Source: Gnetum montanum
Taxonomy: Eukaryota > Streptophyta > Gnetopsida > Gnetales > Gnetaceae
Length of the DNA: 56,309 nucleotides
Reading direction: 5' to 3'
NCBI GenBank assembly: GCA_015680685.1
Contig: MNCI01022408.1
Location: forward strand, 530,459-586,767
Part shown: in pieces, positions 45,773-56,309 of the stretch
How positions within the stretch are numbered: the first letter of the stretch is position 1
How the letters are laid out: each line of letters starts with the position of its first letter
The notes under the pieces: generated by a model
Told to the model about the DNA's origin: nothing
What the model saw: the letters and a program-made list of their open reading frames with translations, nothing else
Database searches by the model: none
Made by a program: the position numbers and the translations under genes

Positions 45773-46070
45773 TGAGTGGTTCCTCAAATAAACAAGAAGA
45801 TTCCAAAAGTCCAACAAATACATTTAAACTTAAGGATGAAACTACTTCAAAGGAAGAATCTACTATCATAATTAGAAACTTAAGTAGTGGAATAAATACA
45901 TGATGAATTAAAGATATCACCTTCAATTAAAGGTTTTTCTCTTATGAGAAAAGCTAAGTTAAAAAACAAAGTCATCTAGTAGAAACCATAGATTACAAAT
46001 GATGGCCCACCCACCCCCGATTAATCCATTTCAACTACTTATACATGGGTTATATTCCATCTAATCAAGA
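45773..46070 (+). pseudogene. gag: gag N-terminus of B2
   Basis: Opens 'MSGSSNKQEDSKSPTNTFKL', closely like B1 ('MSESSSKQEHFK'), followed by 'SSGINT' and a stop where B1 has 'SGVRTR'. B-family similarity fades by about 46070, where chromovirus pol begins. The rest of gag and all B-type pol are missing. Confidence 0.7.
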
Positions 46071-46082
46071 ACTATAGTTAGA

Positions 46083-46690
46083 CCTATCAAAAGTTAGTGT
46101 AGTTTTTGAAAGGTAAAAAGTTAAAGATACTATAGTAGTTAGGAGCTTTTGGGTTTAACAGGCTTTTATCAATGTTTCATTAAGGAATATTCTACTTTTG
46201 TAGCCCCCTTGACTAATCTAGTAAGAGAAAAACATGTGTTTAAGTTTGATGAAAGATGCAAAAAAACATTCTTAAGACTAAAGATGTTATAAACCATGGT
46301 TCCTATGTTGAGAATCTTGGATCAATAATTACCATTCAAAGTATCTATTGATGTCTGTGTAGTAAGGATTAGTGTAGTTCTTTCACAAGAATATAAAGTG
46401 GTATGTTTTGAGTCTCATAAATTAGGAAGAGCTATCGTAAATTAATTGACCTATGATTTATAGTTACTAACAATTATTCATGCCTCAAACCTTTGGAAAT
46501 ATTACCTTTGTGGTAAGACATTTTTACTAAAAACATATCATAAGAGCTTAAAATACTTGAAGGGATAACCCATCCTGAACACCAAACAATGAATATGGAT
46601 AGAATTACTGGATGAATATGATTTTGAAATTAAATATATTCTAGAAAAATAGAATGTATTGGTTAACATTCTTAGTCAAATGTGGAACCT
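46083..46690 (+). pseudogene. RT end and RNase H of the chromovirus fragment
   Basis: 'LLGLTGFYQCFIKEYSTFV' in pieces, 'APLTNLVREKHVFKFDERC', then RNase H blocks 'LTYDLELLTIIHA' (the EKELLAIV-type block), 'LWKYYLCGKTFLLKTYHKSL' and 'IWIELLDEYDFEIKYI'. This is the standard chromovirus order, with frequent stops and frameshifts. Confidence 0.8.
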
Positions 46691-46699
46691 AATGATTGG

Positions 46700-48130
46700 T
46701 GTTGTAACAACCTCTATGGAAGAAGATATCTAGGAATAAATAAAAGAAGATCCTTATTTTAAGCACATTCTAATAAACATATCTTATGAACTTAATTACA
46801 ACTTCTCCCTAAAGGGTCTGTTGATGAAGGAAAAGAGGTTATGTATACTAAAGAAAAAATGGAGGTTTAAATTATTGGCTAAATCCCACAAAGTACCATA
46901 CATTGGACACCCAAGACATATTAAAACCTATGTGATGATATGAAAGCTTTATTTTTGGCCTATTGTAAAAACTGTTGTATCCACATACATTAAAAATTAG
47001 CCAACATGTCAAAGGATGAAGGTCAAAAAAACAAACTAAGTAGATTATTACAACCTTTGGAAGTTCCAACATGGAAGTGGGAAGACATTACTATGGATTT
47101 TGTTGTGGGATTACCAATGAATAAGAAAGGGAATGACTCCATCTTAATGGTAGTTGATCATTTATCAAAGATGGCTCAATTTTTATCTTTAAAGGATACA
47201 AATACAATAGAATATGTAACCTAAAAAGTTCTACTTTAGGTATTTCAACTACATGGATGCTCAAATTCAATCACAGTAGATAGAGATTCTAAGTTCATCT
47301 TTGAATTCTAGAGAAATTTCTTTAAAAAACTTAGGGCCCAATTAAAATTTAGCACAACATACCACTTAGAAAGAGAAGATAAAAAAGAATGTATTAATCA
47401 AACATTGGAAGATATTCTATAAACCTATGTTAGAAGAAGAACCAAAACATGGGAGAATTATCTACATTTAGTTGAATTCACTTCCAAAAATAATTATCAA
47501 GTATCCATACATAAAATCCCATTCGATGTTATGTATGGGAAAAATTGTCAAACATCACTAACTTGGGCAAATCCAACTTTAAAAGTAGAATAAAAGGAAG
47601 AAGAAATGAAAATCATGGAAAATATTGTTACAAGGCTAAAACAAGATTTGCAAGAGACCCAAGATAAGTATAAGGGATATGTAGATTCATATCACCCTAA
47701 GAAGGAATTATAGATCAAGGACCAAGTATTATTGAGAATTAAACCTAGTAGGAGTTCTCTTAAGTTGAAAAGATATACAAAGTTAGCTACAAGATATTGT
47801 GGACCTTTTGAAGTCTTACAATGAATTGGTAAGATAGCCTGCAAACTAAATCTTTTGATGAATTTAAAGATTCATCCAATATTTCATGTGAGTTTACTCA
47901 AGAAGTTCATAAGAATGACATGTCATATGTGATAGACTAGAATAATTTGCCTCTAAGATCTAATGCAAGATTTAAAGTTAAACTAATTACAATTAAGGAT
48001 TAGAGAGTGAAGAATCTTTGTAACAAAATCATCAATGAAGTACTCATTCAATGGTCAAACTATGATCAACTAACTTAGAAAAACAGGAACTTTATTCTTA
48101 ACACATCCTCAATGTTTTTATATTCATGAT
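46700..48130 (+). pseudogene. Integrase with chromodomain-like C-terminus
   Basis: Zinc-binding part 'YIGHPRHIKTY' then 'LYFWPIVKTVV'. The core opens 'PTWKWEDITMDFVVGLP' (first Asp; open frame 47006-47224) with 'MVVDHLSKMAQFL', and a later 'TVDRDSKFIFEF' gives the second Asp. The C-terminal part has 'LKRYTKLATRYCGPFEVLQ' and 'IHPIFHVSLLKKF', followed by 'KIINEVLIQWSNYDQLT', a chromodomain-like strand set. This tail is what separates it from the A/B elements. Confidence 0.82.
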
Positions 48131-48317
48131 AATGAATAATAATTATATTCATTAATAGAAATTAATAGTAAATTAATGCATTGTTTTGTTATGTACATAT
48201 AATAATGAAGATAATATTGGAGTTGAAAATGAGATGCATAGAAAGAATGTAGATTCTGAAGAGCTAAACATAGAAGAAGCACTCAGAGGACTAGTTGGAT
48301 TCTTAAGGAGGGTAGAT

Positions 48318-48817
48318 TGTAATGTCTTTTCCCTTGTTAAGCAAAGAATTATAAATTAATCATGTAATTAACCTTTGAAAATAAGGAGCATCTCATAATG
48401 AAGAGTTTTAACTATTCATGATATCCCTAAGGAATGTGTTTGACCTGTGACATTTAAGGTCATGTTTAGAGGTCATATCAATATGAAGTTACAGAGCTAG
48501 ATTGGCAAATGATAAGATTTGGATGAAGCAAGATAAGAAGGGACTAATCACCCCTTTAGTCTAATGGCCTAATCATGATGAAAATTATGGATTACCTCTA
48601 AGGTCCTAACTATCATAGGAAGATAATCCAAGGTTGTTGATAATGTACCTAATAAAAATTCATTAATAAAGTTCCATTATTTATTTTTCTTTAAATTTGA
48701 TATTCTTTCACCAATATTCTACAATTTTATCAAAAAATCCGAATTATTTCCATATTATATGATAATTTTATGCAATGAATAATTGTATTCATCAACATCT
48801 AAGAATAGGATGTCACA
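48318..48817 (+). repeat. 3' LTR of the chromovirus fragment (about 500 bp)
   Basis: A purine tract (AAGGAGGGTAGAT, 48305-48317) precedes TGTAATGTC. A matching GATGTCACA ends at 48817. No second LTR is present for confirmation, so the right edge is provisional. Confidence 0.6.
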
Positions 48818-49392
48818 AGTCAAACTACAAATGCTAGTGAAAAACATAAGTAAAATAAAACCACTAATAAGAGCCTAATTTATGAGAAAAATATATTTTT
48901 GGAAAGTGGAATTGAACCTTTGAAGAATAGAATTATGGATAGGAAAGTTGTAGATGTTATCCAGAATCAATTTGGGGCCAACACAAGGCTATTTTGACTA
49001 AGTGTCTCGAGAATGATACTAGAGCTAAAAACAATTCTAACTCTAGAAACTAACACTAATGCTAGAATTTTCTATGTGTGGGATGCTTACACTAATGCTA
49101 CTTGCTGAAGCCAATACTAGATAAGCATTAGTGCTAGATCTATGGGAGGCATCATGGTAGAACTAAAGCACATGAGAGACGCTAGGAAGTTTACTACAAG
49201 CACTTTTGGTCTGTCAAAATCTTAAAAAGTACTCTAGATCTCAAGAAACTAGCTCTAAAATTTAAAATCTGAGCTTACACTAGGGTGGTTAAATTTGATT
49301 CTAAAGTTATTTGGAGTTCATCTAAATTTTGAATTTAGCAAGTTTGACCTTCACAGTTGGCATGACTGAGAGCATGAGCAGGTGACACTAAC
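48818..49392. other. Spacer with repeated CACTAATGCTA motifs
   Basis: No gene. ACACTAATGCTA occurs at 49053 and 49089, and a reverse form, AGCATTAGTGCTAG, at 49124. It may be the remains of another LTR. It is the insertion target of A2. Confidence 0.4.
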
Positions 49393-52247
49393 TGTTGGCA
49401 CATTGGATCATTTTATGGAACAGTAAGGAATTATATTATTTACTTGAAAAGCTTTGGTGAAGAACGTGCTTAAAATTATGAGTAATGCAAAAAAAATCAC
49501 TAGAAAGGTCTCAAATTAAAAATCCCTGTTAACCATTGTTAAGCTCAGTTTTATATTTGGACCTACCTTGCAAAAATCCAGAAAATAAAAATAAAAATCA
49601 GCAGCGCCTCCGTCGTCTTGAAGATTGTGCAGCAATGAGAGCAAGAGGAGGAGGAGGCAATAGTTGGTCCATCGATTCCTAACACCGTACGCTTGCTGAA
49701 CGCGGTAATGGTGGTGGAGCAAACACACATACAGGCAGAGATGATAACCAATGCAGGTTGCAGGCAAAGGCAAAGGGGATGTAAATAATGTGGATGATCA
49801 GCAGGTTTCACTGGAGAGCTTCGTTACTACCGATTTAATTTCTAATATTGTCAGATTCATGGAAGACCCTGAAGATGTCATTCGTCTTCCCACTGTGTCA
49901 ATATTTCTTTGGCATCATGCTTGAAAAGGACCTCCAATAAATCAAAATTGCATTTCTGAAACCATTTATGCTTTCAGTCTATTCCAAATCACGGTGTTCC
50001 AGAAAAATCGCGTTTTCACCAAAGCAGTGGGAGTGCAAAACCACCAACCACGCGGTGCTTATCACGGCATAGACAGGCACCACGAAAACCACCATCACCA
50101 TGGGCATGGCCAAGCCCCTGAGGGATAAAACCCCTTTGCCGTGGATGCGGTAACAGAAAAAAAAATTGAAACCCTTGTCCACACGCAGAAACAGAATCGC
50201 ATTTCATTCAAATCCCAGTCTCATTATCAGATTTACTTGATAATATCAGGGCATCTTCATCTTCAACCCACCCTCTTCTCCAGCACTGCTGCTACATCAA
50301 CGAGCTCTTGTTCTATGCGGCAGTCCACATCAGCAACTTAGGAGTGATTGCATCATCAAACCCTACTGGCCACTACGCTATCTTATGAATTTCATCGGCA
50401 ACGCACGGGAATACATTTTGGTTGCTGCGTTAATTGCTTCCAGAGAAAACTTCGTAATGGTGAACCTGCAATCTGAAATTTCCCAAAATAGCAACAGTGC
50501 TTGATGCCGATGCATTCGTTATAGCCATACCAACCCACTAGACGTGGCAACAGAGATACGAAGGCACACTAAGACAGGTGTATAACTGAATCCACAGAGC
50601 AAGAGATATTTTAACTGATGCTGGAGTTGCAGTTTAATCTATCGTTGAAACTTACCATTAATTTAATTATTCCAAGAGCCTGGCTGAAGATTTACCTTTA
50701 ATTTAGTTATTCCAAGTCTTAAAACATTATTTTTTAAACATTATTATATAAGTTACTACTCATAAAATATTTGCAATACTAATTTAAAATATTTGTAATA
50801 TTATATAAAATTTATAATATTTACAAATATTAATGTTAGCATAAATTCCTCCTAACTTTATGTATAACTTCCTAACTACATAACTTCCTCCTAACTAGTT
50901 GGGTAAGTTGTAACCTCCTTACTTGGGAGAAAAGTTAGCTAAGATATTTTGGAATGTAACTACCTTATGAACCTTATAAAAAGGCTTCAGGGGTAAAAAG
51001 ATCATATCATCACAAGGGGGAGAGAACTTGGTGGATACATCACACCTTGGAAGGCTACTAGCTAGCACTTGGGCTCTCACTTGGAGACATACTTTGAGTC
51101 TTTGGAGAAGAGCATTTGTAAAGAAGAAAGTGTGAAAGATTGCTTGTAAGATGACTTGCTAAAGAAAAGATTTCAGCCTCTTTGTCATGGTCCTGTGAGC
51201 TATGTTTTTTATTTTGTTTAAATTGTCTAGCTAGTGGTTTAGATAGTATTATCCTTGGCAAGTAATTTTGGGATTTTTAGATTGCTCTTATTGTTCTTGT
51301 TGCCCGATAGAAAATTTCTATTAAAATTTTGCCATAGAAGCACCTGTGTTTAAAAGCCTTAAGAGCATTTTAGTAGTAAATTTTATTATTGTGCAACGTA
51401 TAAGAACTGCTATTGAGATCATTGTAAGAGAGCCTTTGCTTGTAGTCATGCCATTGACTGATTCAATAGTCAAGAGGATTCAGAAAATCTTTGGTATTTT
51501 GATGGGACTAGAATAGCTTCTTTTCATCTTTAAAGTGAATCTCCATGGTATTTCAATCATAAATTGTCAAGTCTTTTGAAGGTTCTGTTGAATGCAATTG
51601 TTTACATCCATTATCTAGCAAAATGGAGTTTCGTACGTGATAGTTTATGCAGCAATTTTTTGGTAACATAGTAGGATTGTCTCGAAAAAATTGCTTATTT
51701 GAGCCTTGGGAGTTTGAACAATTCGTAGTTATTGAATTTGGGATAGCTTTATTGCGAAGTGTTTACTCGTGTCATTTTACCTTGTTTAAACATTTGAGGT
51801 CTACACAAATCTTCTTTCTTTTCTGTCTATTTCCATTGAATCTTGCTCTATTTCTAGTTTTCTTGTGGAACTATCTCTTTCTTTGGGGAAAATTAGAAGT
51901 AGATTCACATAGTTGTGCTCAAATGTTTTTGCAAAATTTTATTTGTTACAAGTAGGTATTATAAGGACCGCGTAGACTAGGCAATTGAACAAAATAGGAA
52001 CTCTCAACAACTCATAGTACTTGGCAAAGTTGGTTGAATCTCTTTAAGATGAGTCATTTATAGTTTACACGCAACGCAATTGTTTCATTTTTCACAACCA
52101 CACACCGCACTAGCACACACACATACTCACATTAACTACTGAGTCTATTTGGAGGTATTTGGGCCTTGGTGTTGCCAGAGACCAGCAAGCACCTAAATCC
52201 TGTTCGAGGACACTCGTTGGCGGTCGTGTCCCAAACGGTCACCAACA
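49393..52247 (+). repeat. 5' LTR of A2 (2855 bp)
   Basis: Opens TGTTGGCACATTGGATC, matching TGTTAGCACATTTCGTC of A1 for the first ~30 bases, and ends GGTCACCAACA. From about 50870 to the end it follows A1 8446-9807 closely, but much of the U3 (49430-50500) does not align by eye. GC-rich patches with small minus-strand open frames (49516-50207) are not conserved in A1 and are not called as genes. Confidence 0.88.
50973..50984 (+). promoter_or_regulatory. LTR TATA box of A2
   Basis: CTTATAAAAAGG, at the position equivalent to 8572-8583. Confidence 0.65.
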
Positions 52248-52254
52248 GTTCTTT

Positions 52255-52271
52255 TGGCGCTACAAGGAGGG
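52255..52271 (+). promoter_or_regulatory. Primer-binding site of A2
   Basis: TGGCGCTACAAGGAGGG, 8 bases after the LTR. It begins with the TGG expected for pairing with a tRNA CCA end. Confidence 0.72.
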
Positions 52272-52367
52272 TTGAAAATTTAGCCTCTAGGTTCATAAGC
52301 CTTATAATTTTAGCACATCAACAATTATTTGTTACTATAAAGGCTTAAGATATACTATTTTCAATTC

Positions 52368-53309
52368 ATGATCAAGAAGATTGATAGTTTGGAAAGGTTT
52401 AAAATTTCAAAAGATATTCTAGATTCTAAGACTGATTCTTCATTGGAATAAGAACAAATTTTTTTTTTTTAATTGGGAACAAGTAGTGGAGTGAAAACTA
52501 GAAGATCAAGAAGATCACCCATTATATCTAGTTTATCGATTCGTAAGAGAATATCTAGAAAGTCTAAGAGTTCAATTATCCAAAGGAATAGGATGGCAAA
52601 TCCTTGGCAAGAAGTTACACCATTAGGATTTCAAAATTACAATGATATTCCTAAATTAGTTTACAAATATTTGCCTGAGCCTTTCATTCTTGGAAAAGCT
52701 TATTTAGCTGAAGAATATATTTACATGTTTGAGTTAGCTTTAGCTCATGCAAATGTTCAACATCAAGATCAAGCTTGTAGGTTGTTTGTATCAAATCTAA
52801 AGGATATGGCTTAGATTTGGTATTCAAACTTACCAAGTAATAGTATTACAAGTTGGGATGACATGAAGAATCTTTTTTTAGCCCAGTTTGGTAATCAGTT
52901 AGATCAACAATAATTATACTGTGGGCTGATACAAGCTAAGCAAGGAGTTAAAGAGTCAATTAGAGATTTTAACATCAAGTTTCAACGAATATGTGGACTC
53001 TTTCAAAGAAAATATAGGCAATCAAAAGAGATGCTTAAAGAAACTTATCTTAAGGCTATCAACCCCAACATTTCAATTTGGTTAAGAAGAACTCCAAACT
53101 TAACTACACTAAATGACTACTTTAGTGAAGCTATACAGTTAGAAAAACAATTGAACTTGAATCTTGAAGAAAATATTGCAATTCCAAAAAGAGAAGAAAG
53201 ATTTATGATTCCTATGCAAGATATAGCTCAATTTAAAGCTTTGCCAAGTCCATCTCATGTTAAGATAGAGCAAGAACATGAAAGAGTAGGATCTGAACAT
53301 GACAATTAA
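52368..53309 (+). pseudogene. gag: gag of A2
   Basis: Same protein as in A1. The ATG at 52368 is followed by stops in a T-rich stretch near 52446-52471. The capsid part is open at 52473-52811 and again at 53031-53306. Stops at 52812 (TAG for CAG) and 52911 (TAA for CAA) are typical C-to-T changes. The natural end is TAA at 53307-53309. Its last A is the first base of the next ATG, giving TAATG. Confidence 0.85.
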
Positions 53310-56309
53310 TGAGAGATATGTCTAACAAAATAGTGAAGCTTGAAAAAACATTGGCAAGAGTTAATATCAAGGAAGAAAGGAAAAATAGAAAGCATAAACA
53401 TCAAGACACTAAGTTAGCAGAAGATGAGGATGAAAGTGACCTTATTATGTCTAACTTTCTTGATATTGAATCTGATAATGAGTTATCTAGTGTTCACTAT
53501 GCAAGTAAATCTTCTAGCAATGGATCAAGTAATATTTCTTCTTTATCAAGTTCTGAAGAAGATATGTCATCAGATGAGGAATGCAATAACAATGAGGAAA
53601 ATGGATATAATCTCCGATAAAAGGAAAGATTAACTACTTCTAGAACCCCAAATGTTATTATAGATCCATCTACTAAGAGAAAAGATTTTGAGCCAAATAG
53701 AAGAGATCGGAATAAAGGTAAAGACAATCAAGTAGAGCAAAGCACTCCAAATTAGTCTTTTAATAAATGGATAAAGATATCAAGCTTTATTGGTGATGGA
53801 GAGTATGATTTGATTGAAGACCTTAAACATGTCAAAGCCAATATTAGTTTTTATCAGTTGCTTCAAATAGGAGATCAGCAAAGAAAGGCTTTAGAGTTCA
53901 TTAAAGGTAAAAGGAGAGTTAGAGAATCAGAGTTAAGTTATGTGTCTAATAATGATGAGAAATTAAAGACCTCGTATGATAAGGAAGCTCCTCCTTTTCT
54001 TTTGACAATGAAATTAAAGGATAAATACTTACACAATTTTTTGGTTGATTCTGGAGCTACGTCTACTATAATGCCATTGTCTATATGTAAGAAACTTGGT
54101 TTGATTCCTGAAAAATCAAATAAAAAGATTGTTCAAGTGGATAAAAGTAGAGTGAAGATTGTGGGTCAATTACCAAATGTTCTATTGGAAATTGCTTCTG
54201 AACCCCGCGTCAGAAGTAGAGTAACTATTCAAGTGGCAGATATACCAGATTCACATAGTCTCTTATTGAGTAGAAGTTGGAGCAAGAATTTCTCAGGTTA
54301 CATATCAACAGATTATTCTCACATGTGGTTACCTTGGAAAGGAGAACCAAATCAAATCTACATCTATAGCGAACCTTTGATGATAGATAATATTACTTCA
54401 AATTGAAAAAGTAAAATGATTGAAAAAGGAGGTGTTGAAAACAAAATTTGTACACTCCAAGAAAGTTATAGTCCTGAAAAGGAATAGTCAACGCAAGAGG
54501 ATAAATGGGAGTTATACTTTGACGGTTCGTGCAATTCAAAAGGTGTAGGAGTTGGTATAGTTATATTCAAGAATGGTTCACCTAAAATTCTCAAAGCAAT
54601 TCATCTATCTTTCCCTTGTACTAACAACAAGGCTGAGTATGAAGCTTTATGTATTGGTATGAGAATAGCTCTAGACAGGAAGATCAGAGTAATCACCATA
54701 AAAGGAGATTCAAGATTATTTTGTGAACAAGTAAGGGGTAACTGTGTCATAAAAAGCTTATTCTTAAGACCTTATAAGCAACTTGCTTGTAAGATGTTAA
54801 ATTAGTTATGACATTGTCAAATAGAGCATATAAACAGAGCAAAGAATCTTATAGTAGATGATTTGGCAAAGGCAGCTTCAACATTGGATATGCAAATATT
54901 AGAAAGTTACAAATATGTCATGATTGAAGAAGAACATCAACCATCAGTACCAGATAATATAAGACATTTACAAGTATTTGAAGATGACAATCAAGTACTA
55001 AGATTTATGAAAAAAAAACAAGAATTTGAAGGTCAAGCGATACCTGAAAATTCATCAAACTCCAAAGCTAATTTCATTCCAAAAAGGATGATTGAATTGG
55101 AACATGAGTTCGAGAAAAAATTACTTACTGGAAAGGATATACAAAACCTAGATAGTCAAGCTTTCAAGATAGTGAATTTTGGATTAGACAGAATGCCAAA
55201 GATGTTGAACATTACAAAGGAAAGAGATTCGAATTTCAAGAAAAACTTGTTAATGTGTCTAAGAGATAATTTGGACAATTTTGCTTGGTCCTATGATGAT
55301 CTTAAAGCTTTTAGGAAAGATGTGATGACACATAAAATTCCTCTAATAGAAGGTTGCAAAATAGTCAAGCAAAAACAAAGAAAATTTAATCCATCGTTTG
55401 AACCAGCTATGGAAGCCGAAATCAAGAAGTTGTTACAAGCACAAATCATATATCCAGTACGATATTCAACATGGCTTGCTAACCTTGTTTCAGTGAGAAA
55501 GAAAAATGGTGATATAAGGCTTTGTGTAGACTTTAGAAATCTAAATGATGCCTCAAAAAAGGATAAGTATCCACTTCCAAGAATTGATGAGATGCTTATT
55601 AAAGTCTCAGGTTGTCAAGTATACTCTTTCTTATATGGTTTCTCAGGTTATAATCAAATCATGGTAGATAAGAATGATAGATACAAAACAACATTTATCA
55701 CCGAATGGGGAACTTTTGCTTACCAAAGAATGCCATTTGGATTGTCAAATGCTGGAGCTACTTTTCAAAGAGCAATGGATTTAGCATTTAAGGATTTTGT
55801 TAGAAAAATTCGTGGTGGTTTATTTGGATGATATTACAATATTTTCAAAGAAAAAATAAGATCATATTAATCATCTCTAGCAAGTTTTCAGCAGATGCCA
55901 TGAGTTTGGTATTTCATTAAATCCTGAGAACTGTATCTTTGGGGTTAAATCCAGAAGTTTATTAGGCCATGTGATATGTCTAGAAGGAATTTCCATAGAA
56001 AATTCTTGAATCCAAGCAGTCCAGAATATTGAGCATCCCACAAGTAAAAAATCTCTTAGATCTTTCTTTGGGAAGATAAACTTTGTGAAAAATTTCATCC
56101 CCGGGTTTACTGAAATTATGAAACCTTTGATGCATATGCTAAAAAAAGATGTCCAAGTAGAGAAAACACCAGAATCAGAGAGATCTTGATTATAAATCAA
56201 AAAGGCTATACAAGAGGCTCCATATTTGGTAAAGCCTAGGCTTAAAGAAGATTTTTGGTTATATTCTTTTACTTCAAATGATTCTATCGCTACCATTCTA
56301 ACACAAAAG
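53309..56309 (+). pseudogene. pol: pol-side polyprotein of A2: linker, protease, aRNH, RT, start of gRNH
   Basis: One frame runs from ATG 53309 to about 55800. In order: Lys-rich and acidic linker (53309-53800); protease with intact DSGATSTIMP (Asp codon 54047); aRNH with Asp 54521, Glu 54635, Asp 54707 and Asp 54857, all in frame; connector; RT from about 55390 with 'RLCVDFRNLN' and 'FLYGFSGYNQI' (A1 has FLDAFSG). A one-base insertion near 55795-55810 shifts the frame just before YLDD. gRNH begins near 56200 with 'FWLYSFTS', again lacking the first Asp. In-frame stops (for example 53618, 53753, 54404, about 54486, about 54804) disable it. Confidence 0.88.

Larger units (their letters stand above)
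46083..48817 (+). mobile_element. 3' half of a chromovirus-like Ty3/gypsy element
   Basis: Starts in the RT thumb/RNase H and runs through integrase and a chromodomain-like tail to a PPT and 3' LTR. It has no gag, protease or RT core. It abuts a B2 gag fragment at about 46.07 kb, so a deletion, recombination or truncated insertion created the junction. Confidence 0.8.
49393..56309 (+). mobile_element. Tat-like Ty3/gypsy element A2 (3' end cut by window)
   Basis: Second A-family copy: complete 5' LTR (49393-52247), PBS, gag and pol up to the start of gRNH, where the window ends. Internal sequence is very close to A1 by eye. It is the better preserved copy of pol and shows the domain order in one frame. 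Confidence 0.92.

Noticed and set aside
47950-48130. Chromodomain as a fully certain call.
   Set aside because: The tail resembles a chromodomain ('EVLIQW') but is interrupted and short, so it is described only as chromodomain-like.

Overview
The window looks like nuclear intergenic DNA from a land plant with a large, repeat-filled genome. It is AT-rich, I see no host gene, rRNA or tRNA, and almost all recognisable sequence is layered, decayed retrotransposon. A gymnosperm or a similarly large-genome plant is plausible, but no sequence here decides the species. Most premature stop codons read as C-to-T or G-to-A changes of Gln, Arg or Trp codons, as expected of old, methylated, silenced elements.

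Layout. (1) 1-9807: a Tat-like Ty3/gypsy element (A1), with only the last 202 bp of its 5' LTR in view, then PBS, gag, protease, a plant/archaeal-type RNase H (aRNH), RT, a degenerate gypsy RNase H (gRNH), integrase, an extra 3' ORF (ORFx) behind a TATA box, PPT and a 3.0 kb 3' LTR. (2) 9808-10486: 5' end of a minus-strand Copia (C1) into which A1 inserted. (3) 11340-15210: Copia pol remnant (C2) broken by an RTE-like LINE (13394-14500). (4) 18210-21046: minus-strand Copia (C3) with LTR, PBS, gag, protease and integrase. (5) 21047-29521, continuing after 39430: an older, divergent relative of A1 (B1) with the same domain order and the same 3' ORFx. (6) 29527-39425: a complete LTR element (E) inside B1, with a perfect 5-bp target duplication. 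It has a gag-like ORF, a 2.25 kb palindrome and an 832-codon coiled-coil ORF, and I find no pol. (7) 40385-42525: degenerate tandem repeats with a palindromic core. (8) 43.0-44.9 kb: a decayed coding-like stretch of unknown nature, then the LTR tail, PBS and gag start of a second B copy (B2). (9) 46083-48817: 3' half of a chromovirus with its 3' LTR. (10) 49393-56309: a second A copy (A2), cut by the window end.

The most interesting biology is in the A/B family. The aRNH domain lies between protease and RT, and A2 shows it in one reading frame with both. The gRNH behind RT has lost its catalytic acids, so the upstream aRNH is presumably the working enzyme. The pol-side ORF starts on a UAAUG stop/start overlap with gag. 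An extra protein is encoded 3' of integrase behind a TATA box that resembles the LTR core promoter. Element E is notable for replacing pol with another ORF and for a palindrome whose arms are far more alike than its own LTRs. All identities are by-eye estimates.
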